From assembly GCF_000715075.1 (NCBI RefSeq), contig NC_134097.1, forward strand, positions 70,527,190 through 70,591,189: DNA of 64,000 nt, written 5' to 3'. The notes below the pieces were generated by a model, which saw only the letters and a list, made by a program, of their open reading frames with translations, was not told where the DNA came from and made no database searches. The stretch comes from Nicotiana tabacum. Lineage: Eukaryota > Streptophyta > Magnoliopsida > Solanales > Solanaceae. The first letter of the stretch is position 1. Each line of letters opens with the position of its first letter. This document shows positions 11,476 through 21,117 of this stretch, piece by piece. Position numbers and translations under genes: made by a program.

Positions 11476-11685
11476 CCCAAGGCCACATCACTACTCTGAC
11501 GATTCCTGCCGATGCAAAAAATAGCTTACCTGGTAAAAATTGAGACAGAAAAGGATACAAAAGGAGTAAAGCTGCAAGGTTTTCTTTCATACACATGTGC
11601 GAAAAAGTGCAATCTCCGTCTACAAACGTGCTTCAAAAATGCTACATACAGATGGAAAAATCTATGCCCCGCCCCTCCCCGTGGG

Positions 11686-13773
11686 CTATGGCCTGCCGGC
11701 CTCATATTCACTTACTTCAGCATCAGGCAAAAGCAACTGAGCATCACGCTCGTCCGCCCTTGCTAGCGCCAATAACTCCGAGAGGGCGAAGTCCCTAGCA
11801 CAGATCTCTTTGAGGGTCTTTCTTCGGGATTTGCAGCGAGCATATTCATCAACCCTCCCTTCACGGTTGCGAATCCTTCTCAGCTTAACTTGAGCATCGG
11901 CAATATCCTTTTAATAGATCTCCATCCCTTGGTCAGACTTAGTCCGACTTATCACAGTTTCTGCCAGAGCATCGATGATCTCAGCCCTGACCTTTGAAAG
12001 CTCGGACTCAAGCTTCGCAATCATGTCTGTATAAACCAAAGCATTATCACAAGCTAAGCGGAGTTGAGCTTCAAAAACAGGAAGTTTAGCCAGGGCGTCC
12101 TTCCCCTCTAAATCCTAAGCCTCCGCCCGAATCTTCTGCTCATCATGCTCATACCTGGCCTGGACAACTTTGTCTCGAAGGCCCTCTAGAGCCTCCGTCT
12201 TTTTTGTTGGAACTGAAATAAATTAAGTGTTAGCCTCTGGAACCAAGATGCAGAATGTACGCTCGCCCCAGACAGTAAAATACCTGCTCCTTCAGGTGTT
12301 TCTTGTAATTCAAGCTCCGGACCACCTCATACTGCAAATGTACCAACTCAGTTTCTTTTTCATCACAAAGGAGCCTATGGGATCTCTCTTCATCCATAGC
12401 TTTCCATAGCCTGGCTACACAACGAAGTAGCACATACTTAAGCTTATCGAACACCTGCTAAAGAAAGCCCAATAAGGAAGGAAAAGCGCGAAGCTCGAAA
12501 GACCTATGCCGAAACTCGCCACAAAGTAAAGCCGCTGGGCTTCCTCAAGGGTCGAGAGCATGCCTGCCAGTCTAGTTCCTTCAGCCCTAAAAGGGTCGAC
12601 TCCGATTGAAGCACGGTCGCTTGGTGTACGCGACCCCGAGTTTCTAGTATCTCCCGAAGTATTATGGACGGAAAAAAAAGGTAACCGCAACGGGGAAACC
12701 CTCCTTCCAGAACCAGGAACCGCGAACACGATGGGCTCAAACGATACTTTTGCTCTAAATCCCCTGCCCCGTTCTGCCTTATCTTTAGCACCATCCCCCT
12801 ATAAAAGCATCTCTCCCTTATTATCGTCGTTCTTCAGCCCGGGAGTTAGCAACCCTTCCCCTTCTCCGGAGGAGCATGACCTCGCCTCGAACGGCTCTTC
12901 AATGCCTACAACAGCAAGCTTAATATGCATGAAGGAAAAATGCCCCCCTCAAATTAAGGAAGGGAGGGGAAGGTATAACACAGAACTCACCGTGATGTTT
13001 CGCTTCCCATCTGCCTCAGGACGCAGCTCGCCATTTGCAATTGTCATAGGTCGAGTAGGTCACCAACTTTCGGACCCAATCCGGGCAAATCAGGAACTTC
13101 GCCCGATGCCCATAAAATAGTTGCGGGAAGAGAAAAGGAAGCACGATTATGAAATTGGGCTTTCGTTATGGATAGAATTGAGAAAGCACGAGATGCACCA
13201 CTTATGAGCATAGTTCCATTCCTCAGGGAATGGCGTGAGCTCCACAGGGATAATGTCAGCGGTCTGCACCCGAACGAAGCGACTCATCCACCCCCGATCT
13301 GTGTCTTCCTCATCATCAACAACAAAAGTCATGGTCGATCAGCATCGTAAGGTCAACAGACCTCGATAGTGGAAGGGTCAGTACAACCTGATAAGGTGAC
13401 TAAGAGTAAAGTCAAGCCCCGCCTTCTGTGCGAAAAATCTCATCATCAGCAATGTTCCCCAAAATGATGGATGGATCTGCTCCAAGGTAACCCATACTCT
13501 AGGCAGAAGTTAAGCACAACCCTATCAAGGGGGCCCAATATGAAAGGATATGTGTACACATTCAGGAATCCATCGGCACAATACGTGATGCCCTCACCCG
13601 GGGGGAAGTATATGTGGTACTACCTTTTCCCCCTATCTGTAGTCTTTTCTCACTAACCCAAGATGTTCTTCTCCTATCGAAGAAGCAACCTTCAAGGCAT
13701 ACTCTCATTATTCCTGAATAATGGAGGCGGGGCTCTCCCCTTCCTGTCGGACAGACCCCGACATAGCAGCCAT
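11686..13773 (-). pseudogene. Antisense ORF gene of family 1, copy B
   Basis: Minus strand. The likely ATG is at 13773-13771 (MAAMSGSVRQEGESP), with a stop soon after it in this copy. Next come the 'putative gypsy type transposon'-like part (about 13640-13340, IHPSFWGTLLMM) and a well kept block 13332-13147 (TFVVDDEEDTDRGWMSRF, VELTPFPEEWNYAHKW). After a putative intron a block at about 13115-12985 reads PDWVRKLVTYSTY and ends at a GTGAGT donor. Blocks at 12794-12480 and 12454-12300 (RLWKAMDEERSHRLLCDEKE) precede a coiled coil that ends near 11686 with ADERDAQLLLPDAEVSEYE and TAG. The layout equals that of copies A and C. Function unknown; it is antisense to the retrotransposon and has its own promoter. 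Confidence 0.7.
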
Positions 13774-13909
13774 GGCTATGATGAAATTAGAAAATGAAAG
13801 CGGGAATATGTGCAAGTGCGATAGCACCAGAGTAGCAAAAGGCTAGCGCAGAAAAATAAGGGCAACTGTATAAAGTGGTAGGGTCCCCTAAAAAGCAAAA
13901 ATGACCATG

Positions 13910-13917
13910 TATATATA
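13910..13917 (-). promoter_or_regulatory. TATA box of the antisense gene, copy B
   Basis: TATATATA lies ~137 bp upstream (minus strand) of the antisense ATG at 13773 and downstream of the ~78-bp repeat array, the same order as in copies A and C. Confidence 0.5.
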
Positions 13918-13954
13918 TGTAAAAAATGACGATGATCTGCTTGCCTCAAAACAG

Positions 13955-14250
13955 CTAAAAGCATCATCACCAGTCCTGAGATGGTACCCGACCTCAAGGA
14001 ACCCCATCAAAAAAAGTTAGGCTCTAAAAGGCCACAAATATCATCGCTAGTCCCAAGGTGGTACCCGACCTCGAGGACCATCATCAAAAAGAAATTGGGC
14101 TCCGAAAGGCCAACATCTTTATTACCAGTCCCGAGGTGGTACCGGACCTCAAGGATCTTCATCAAAGGGAAGGCTAGGCTTCAGGAAGACAATGGCATCA
14201 TTACGAGACTCGAGGTGATGCTCGGCCTTGGGGGGTTTTTGTCAAAAGGG
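13955..14250 (-). repeat. ~78-bp tandem repeat upstream of antisense promoter, copy B (4 units)
   Basis: The core TCCCGAGGTGGTACCCGACC recurs at 13974, 14051, 14129 and 14208, steps of 77-79 bp. Each unit includes CATCA...AAAGGCCAA-type spacer. The array lies immediately upstream of the antisense TATA box. Confidence 0.8.
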
Positions 14251-15605
14251 AATCAGGCTCCAAGTAAATAAGCATTTAAACTCCACCCGTATAGGCTTGG
14301 CCCCGGAGTACTGTCTGTGATCGGGAAAACCCTCTTTCAAGATCTATCTACAGTAGCTAAGGCTATTTACACTAAGCCTAGAGCGAGTTTCCAGGTGGTC
14401 CGAATTTGAACGAACCTCCGCTCGGAGACTGCCCTCAAGAGATCAAAGGCAGACCCTATCCACAGGCCTCCAAGAAAATTACTTCTCAAAGGTTACCACA
14501 GAGTTTAAGTAATAAACCATGATTCCAATGCCCAAAATGTTACTTTCAATCTACTCGAAGTCAAGGTCCCGGCGACCCGAGTTCATCAGCCCAATTTAGG
14601 TTCGATCCAAGGGATCGCAAAGGGTTCCGCGCAAGGCCATATTAATCGACCAAAGGCTAGAAGGAATACTCGCACCCGGGTTAGGTACTAGCAATAACAG
14701 ACAGGGTCGTGCACTCAGAATCCCTACAAACGCAATAGAATATAGCAAGCATCAAAGATAAAATTGAGGAAATATCTTTGTATTCATGAATATTCAGTTA
14801 CAAAAGCCCGCGAGGGATCCTTATATATGATTACAAAATCCCACAAGGGGTCCTTACACGAAAATAAAGAAGCAAGAAGGTGTACATATAATAAAAGCCT
14901 AAGAACCTAGCCTATTCTCAAAGGTACGTCCTCGATAGCAACATTTTTGGGCATCTTCTCATCAGGCATGCGTCCTCAAAGACAATATCTTCCAAACATA
15001 ACCCCCTCGGGAGTCTTATCTAGATTCCCCAAAATGGCATCTTCAAAAGGGGAGACGATGAAGAGGAAAGTGATGGAGAAGAGCAAAGTGGCGCGGGAAA
15101 GGCAGGAAGGAACGAAGAAGTGGTTGGGTGAAAAACCTGGCTACTATGGATTTTGCCAGGATATTATTGTAAAGCCACTTCTTGAGACGTTACCCGGTGC
15201 GAGATGTGACAGTTAGTAGATAGTACTACCTCACTCCATGGAAATTGAAGGGAGCAAGGTGACGCACCGAATAATAAGGGGAGGTGAGTAGCGGTGTATA
15301 GTATGAGCCCCCTCTTGAGTAGCGATGTATAATTCAAATATTTCCTCGGGTCAGAGGAAATCAGCCCTCTATTTCGTCGTCTCGAGCCAATGATGACAGC
15401 AACAACAACAACAAAACAACGTAATCTCGCTCGACCAAAGAAGGGTTGGGAGATAGGCTGCGGGATGCCTGATAGAAGTACCGCCATACAATCTTGAGGC
15501 CATGGGCCTCAAACATGGTGAACGACATAGAATAAAGATAGCAAGAAAGGAAGAATGGATAGACACGGGAAGATACTTGGGTAAAACGCTGACCCGGGAG
15601 TCCTC
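14251..15605. other. Internal stretch between the two antisense units, copy B
   Basis: It aligns with copy A 2366-3560 and copy C 47290-48620. On the minus strand the part near 14790-14890 (paired AGGGATCCTTATA / AGGGGTCCTTACA motifs, A/T-rich) is a plausible 3' end for the second antisense unit. The plus ORF 14947-15216 and minus ORF 15806-15369 are not conserved as proteins in the other copies, so I do not call them genes. Confidence 0.45.
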
Positions 15606-15612
15606 ATTTATA
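15606..15612 (-). promoter_or_regulatory. Second antisense TATA box, copy B
   Basis: TATAAAT on the minus strand within TTTCTATAAATGAGGA, about 100 bp before an ATG (ATGTTTGAGGCCCATGGCC). Copy C has TTTCTATAAATGGGAG at 47277-47283 with ATGTTTGGGGTCCATGGCC at the same distance. Confidence 0.5.
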
Positions 15613-15892
15613 GAAAGGGGGGCAACGTAACCAATGGAACCATTACCACCCTCAAAACACGTAACGACGGGCATATTTAATGCATCCCTGGGAGCTGAAT
15701 CGACAACGACATTATGACTTTGGAAAATGAGAAACTGTAATACGTTGAATGATCTTGGAGAAGTGGAACGATGGAAAGTTTCGATGATCATAGAGGCTTG
15801 CATCATCGGTATGATGTCATCATGAGAAGTCCGAAGAGTTGGATGTCAAAATCATTTCTTGTCGCTCCTCTATAAGAAACACGAGGACTATT

Positions 15893-16621
15893 TGTATACG
15901 GCAAAATCAGAGGAACCAATTTCTCGCTAATAAGGCATCTCGGAAGATCACCTCGAAGTCTTGATACCACGGACCGAGTACCCTCCCTCGAGGTCTATCG
16001 GTGCCCGACCTGGGGATAACGTTAGCCGTAACCCCAAGGTCATGGGGGGTTCCGAAGAGTATAGCCGGGGCCGGCAAAATCTGTCAGGCTAGTCTAAAGC
16101 TAGTCTGAGCATGCATCTTGAAGTTAGCCAGCTGTCCCATCCTGGTTTCTTTATCATTAATGTATTTTGTACCACGTTGGAATTTCCCTTCCTCTATAAG
16201 GGGGATCCTTGGAACTTTGTAACCCCATGTTGCTCCCACTACTCCATAAAGAAATATAGAAAAATACTCTCTTTGCTCTCTCACATACTCTCTTGATATT
16301 ATTGCTTTCATTTCTTATCTTCTTATTTGTTCATCATTTATTGCTTATCATTGGCCATAAGAGCCTTCATTGATTATTTCATATCTATTAGCCCTAACCC
16401 GATCACCCATGATAGCTCAAGTCCGATCCCTAAAATCGACCGGCTCGAGGCCCTGAATAGCTGACCTATCGGTTTGGTTATAACTTCCTCCTTAACTTTA
16501 TTTCGTCTCTAAATTTCATATATTTAGCATCAACTGCTTAACAAACTAGCAGAAAAATAGATCACGTATTTTAGAGTCTCATCAATAAATTTAATTATTA
16601 TTACCATTTTCACGGTAAACA
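15893..16621 (+). repeat. 3' LTR of copy B
   Basis: It starts TGTATACGGCAAAATC and ends CACGGTAAACA. A TATA box (CTCTATAAGGGGG) is at about 16191-16203. The polypurine tract before it is AAGAAACACGAGGA. Confidence 0.92.
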
Positions 16622-16960
16622 GAACTCATATGCAAGCCTCACTAAAGCGGCCGACCTTCTATATCTGCGCCCCAAGCGTTGCATCTACAATCTCGTAGGT
16701 GCGGCCAATCCTTTCACAAATGTGCACCTCTTCGAGGCCTGACAATCTTGCAGGTGTGCCTTCGCACCCGCGTCCACCCCTCCATAAAAGTGAAAACTCT
16801 CAGATCACCTCAACTCCATAGAAGCAATAGACCATTCACACCTACTACCTAACACCTATGCCCCAAACTTATGCAGGTGCGATACACCAGAACCAGCATT
16901 ACGAACTATTCTCAAATGGTGCGAAACCAATCCGAAAAACACCTGAGCCTCCGAGGACCC
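16622..16960 (-). repeat. LTR-I, segment 2
   Basis: It continues the sequence broken at 5601 and carries the diverged 'word' array (TCTGCGCCCCAAGCGTTGC, AGGTGCGGCC). It ends in CCGAGGACCC at the J insertion site. The sequence continues after J at 44818 with GACCCCGTCTAACTATACC, which matches the same place in D (28190, reverse). Confidence 0.7.
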
Positions 16961-17770
16961 TGATAATAGCACGATAGGGGATTCACGAATTACTAAAGAA
17001 AAATCAGAAAATCAAGAAACGTGTGGAAGCTAAAAGAAAATAGGAAAAGTAAAAATTGACAGAAATTAAAGATAGATTGAATTCAAGAAAGAGTTTCTTG
17101 AATTCAAGAAGTCTATTCTTGAAGATGAATCCTAACAACAACAATTAGATAACGAAGAACTAATCGCCTTTGATAAAAAATTAAAAATAAGAGATAGATT
17201 GTGAAACCCGACTCTTTAAAATAACAAGAACAACAATAAGACTAAACTTATCACCTTTCTTGAATACCTATACGTGAACTATGATTCCAAATAGGGTTTA
17301 ATCTTACCACCTTAAGTTGAGTCTTGAAGGTTGAAGAATAAATCCAAGCAACTTAGCACTAACTTGCACTCAACATCTAGAATACCTATGTACCCTTATT
17401 GGACATCAAGTAAGTCCTTTTTATCTTATAAAAACGTGATTTTATGTAGGACTTCATGGCGGCAAGTTTGGACACATTTTAGGTGACAAATTGGTCCAAA
17501 AAGTGGACTGACTAAAAAGGATGTCTCTTGGTATCCAATACTCCTCTTCTTGGCATAAATTTGGGCAATAAAATAAATTTAACACCTAGACAATTCACAT
17601 CCTTTATCCTTGAGCTCTCCCTCCCAATTAACAACTTCTTTATTTATACTTGAAGTCTAATGACCTTATTTTGCAACTCTTTAGCTTGACATCTTGTTAA
17701 AGGCCCTCTTTGAGATTCTAAAGTTTCATCCTTTCCCTTGAAAAGATTTGCGCTTCCTAGGATGCTATCA
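16961..17770 (-). repeat. 3' LTR of J (810 bp, internally deleted)
   Basis: Begins TGATAATAGCACGATAGGGG, ends GATGCTATCA. Relative to the 1180-bp partner it lacks about 370 bp, including the TATA region. On the minus strand its start encodes GPLTRCQAKELQNKVIRLQ, the C-terminal end of pol in this group. The purine-rich tract AATAGGAGAA abuts it. Confidence 0.88.
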
Positions 17771-18707
17771 TTCTCCTATTCTTGAAGAAAATTAATCCTC
17801 GGGAAGAATAGCGTCTCTCTCTCTCTAACCTAACGTCTCCCTCTCTCCCTAACCTCTGCTAACGCCGGTGTAAGTTCGGCGACCTCCATCTTAGTCAGGT
17901 AGGTCCCCTCCTCCCTTATCTAACGTCTCCCCTACTTTTCTTCCCAACTTTTCCTTCCTGTCCTCCTCTTATTTCCTCTTTCTCCATCCCAGATCCGGTG
18001 GATCTACCCCTCCCCCCTTTTTTCTCCCCTTCTCTTTATCTCCCCCCTATTTTTTCCTCCTATTTCTTCCTCATCCACTATCCCTCTTCTCCTCAACCCT
18101 CATCTTCTTTCTCCTGCTTTTGTTTTTTTGTTTTTGTGTTTTTTTCTATTTCATTTTCTCTTTATCAACAGGTGTCTCCGTCGGGCAGCGACATTCTTCT
18201 TAGGCGGTTAGGCCTTCGTGGTCGTCTTTTGTCCTTTCCTGGTATGCTGTTGGTTGAATGTTTCGGCGTAGCAGCATCGATAGTGGATTTCTGCAAAAGG
18301 GAAATTTTTCGGTGAGCCTTTAGAGGAAAGTGAGGCCCAGACACGGGCAATTGGAGGCGAGCAGTGTGTAGGCAGTTTCAGACTATAGATGCTGTTGGTC
18401 AATGCTATTTTGGCATCCGTAGACCTTCTAAGTTCTATTATTCCTGCTTCATATTGGTATCTTGCATGTTCCTAGCTTTGTTACATGTCTTTTACCCTTG
18501 ACTATTGCATTAGTTGCCTGTCTTTGTTGCATGTTTACTCTTGGCCATTAGTTGAGTCATTGTACCTCTTGTGTGATTGACAAAAAAAATTAGTCTACAT
18601 TGAAGCTTTTCAACTTGTCTGTATTTGCGTTAGTTTTAATCATAATTTTTAGTCTGTAGTTTCATTGTTGGTGGGGTGTCTAGTCGAAATGATGGTAGAG
18701 TAGTGTC

Positions 18708-19500
18708 ATGTCTTCGGGTGGGCCAGGGGGTAGGGTCAAGAGTGGTAGGGGTAAGGGATCCAGTAGGCTTAGAATGGGGTCGTGGAACATAGAGACACTG
18801 ATGGGTAAGTCTATAGGGTTAGGGAAGATTCTTCATAAGAGGAGGATTAATATAGCATGCGTTCAAGAGATTAGATGGAAGGGTACGGGGGCATAAGTTT
18901 AAGCTATGGTATTCAGGAGGAGCAGGGCAAGAACAGGGTAGGTATTTTAGTTGATAGGGATCATAGGGAGATGGTGGTGGATGTTATGAGGGTGAACGAT
19001 AGGCTAATGACTATTAAGCTTGTGGTTGGTAGGGTCACTTTTAACTTGATTAATGCTTACGCGCCTCAGGTGGCCTGGATGAGGAGGTCAAAATGAGCTT
19101 CTGGGATGATTTGGATCAGGTTGTGCGTGGTATTCCACACTCCGACAAGCTCGTCATTGGGGGTGATTTTAATGCCCATATTGGGGTGACTACTAGGGGT
19201 TATAACAAGGTGTATGGTGGGTTTTGGTTTTGGATTTAGGAAAGAGGGAGGTACCTCTTTGTTGGATTTTGCTAAAGCATTTGACTTGGTGTTAGCTAAT
19301 TCATGTTTCTAGAAGAGGGAGGAACACTTGGTCACTTTCCGGAGTAAGGTTGTCAGGACTCAGATTGATTACCTTCTCCTTAGGATGGGTAATAGGGGCA
19401 TGTGCACTGATTGTGCGAGGACTCAGATTGATTACCTTCTCCTTAGGAGGGGTAATAAGGGCATGTGTACTAATTGCAAGGTTATCCCGAGTGAGTTCTG
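18708..19500 (+). pseudogene. LINE endonuclease domain
   Basis: The frame from 18708 reads LRMGSWNIETLMGKSIGLGK and NIACVQEIRWKG, the N-terminal APE-type endonuclease signature (conserved Asn and Glu). It shifts near 18890, resumes (NRVGILVDRDHREMVVDVMR, FNLINAYAPQV) to 19096, shifts again and then shows KLVIGGDFNAHIG near 19150, the GDFN catalytic motif. A 63-bp duplication lies near its end. Homologues are often annotated in plants as 'craniofacial development protein 2-like'; that name comes from the endonuclease domain and does not indicate a host gene. Confidence 0.85.
19356..19481 (+). repeat. 63-bp tandem duplication in the LINE
   Basis: GGACTCAGATTGATTACCTT starts at 19356 and again at 19419. 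Two 63-bp units differ at a few bases. The length is a multiple of three, so the frame would have been kept (21 residues). Confidence 0.9.
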
Positions 19501-21117
19501 TTAACACAACATAGATTCCTGGTAATGGACTTGGAGGTCAAGAGAGTAAGGAAGAAAAGGGTGGTGTACAACCAACCAAAGATTAAATGTGGAGCCTTGA
19601 CTAAGGCAAAGGCACAAGGGTTGAGGGAAACGTTGTTGGCCATGGGGGCCTGGAGGAATAGTGGGGACGTGAGTAGTATGTGGACCATGATAGCGAACTG
19701 CATTAGGGAAGTTGCTAGAGAGGTGTTAGGTGTGTCAAAGTGTTATTCGGGAGGCCACAAAGGGGACTGGTGGTGGAATGAGGAAGTCCAAGGAAAAGTG
19801 GAAGCTAAGAAAGAGGCATATCTTAAGCTAGTGGGGAGCACTGATAAGGAGGAGCAAAGGACGTGTATGGAGCGGTATAAGTTGGCAAGGAAAGAGGCAA
19901 AATTGGCAGTGATGACGGCTAAGACTGCATCTTTTGAGCGATTGTATAAGGATATTGGGGGCAAAAGAGGCGATAAAAATATGTACAAGTTAGCCAAGAT
20001 CAGGGAGAGAAAGGCTTGGGACCTGGACCAAGTGTGGTGCATCAAAGACGAAGACAGCAGGGTTCTGGTGGAAGAGGCGGGTATTAAGCGTAGATGGTAG
20101 AATACTTTCATACACTCCTGAACGAGGTAGAGGACAGGAACATTGTACTAGGAGAGTTGGAAAACTCAAGGAGTCAGAGGGATTTTAGGTTTTGTAGGCG
20201 TATTAGAAGCAAGAAGGATGGTGGCCAATACGTAAGTTGACCAGGGGTAAGGCAACTGGGCCTGACGAGATCCTAGAAGAATTTTGGAAAAAGTAGGGCA
20301 TGCATGCTTGGAATGGCTTATTGGGTTGTTTAATGTCATTTTCCAGGGGAAGAAGATGCCAGATGAGTGGTGGTGGAGTTTGATGATCCCTTTGTACAAG
20401 AACAAAGGTGATATTCAGGACTGCAACAACTATATGGTATCAAGCTGCTGAGACTATAAAAATTTAGGAGAGGGTGATGGAGAAGAGGGTGCGGCGTAGT
20501 GTTATTATTTCTGAGAACCAATTTAGGTTTATGTCGATAAGGTCTACTATAGAAGTCATTCACCTTGTGAGGATATTGGTGGAGCAGTATAGGAAAAGGA
20601 AGAAGAACTTGCATATGGTATCCATAGACTTGGAAAAGACTTATGCTAAAGTCTCGAGAGAGGTCCTATGGAGATTTATGGAGGTTAGCGGTGCCCCAGT
20701 GGCCTATATTATAGTGATTAAGGACATGTACAAGGGAGTGAAGACTCGGATTAGGACTGTGAAAAGAGACTTGAATCATTTTCCGGTGGAGATGGGTTGC
20801 ATCAGGGATCAGCTCTTAGCCCATTTTTTTGCCTTAGCGTTAGAGGCGCTGACTTGACACATACAAGGGGAGGTACCATGGTGTATGTTATTCGCTGACG
20901 ACATAGTCATGATTGATGAGACGTGTGGTTGAGTTAATGCTAGGTTGGAAGTTTGGAGAGAGATGCTCGAGTCTAAGGGTTTTAAGTTGAGTAGGTCGAA
21001 AATTGAGTACTTGGAGTGCAAGTTCAGCGATGGGATGCACGAAGAAGGAGTAGAAGTGAAGATTGATACTCAAGTCGTCCCCAAAAGAGATAGTTTCAAG
21101 TATCTTGGGTCGATTAT

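Larger units (their letters stand above)
5602..16621 (+). mobile_element. Family 1 non-autonomous Ty3/gypsy element, copy B (complete)
   Basis: It is bounded by LTRs 5602-6539 and 15893-16621 with flanks GAACG (5597-5601) and GAACT (16622-16626), a 5-bp duplication with one mismatch. Order on the plus strand: 5' LTR, primer site, gag, protease, non-coding repeats, then the antisense gene on the minus strand, a second antisense promoter and the 3' LTR. Nothing like RT, RNase H or integrase is present in the ~7 kb after protease, so the element needed helper enzymes. The gag style and an antisense extra ORF near the 3' end recall the plant Tat lineage (Retand, RIRE2, Grande type); this assignment is inference. 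Confidence 0.9.

Noticed and set aside
17811..18180. Pyrimidine-rich stretch as a polypyrimidine-regulated host promoter
   Set aside because: It is placed as the 5' UTR of the LINE, and no host gene follows.
18708..18896. Possible host gene ('craniofacial development protein 2-like')
   Set aside because: The sequence is the endonuclease of an RTE LINE, followed by RT motifs and a (GTT)n tail.
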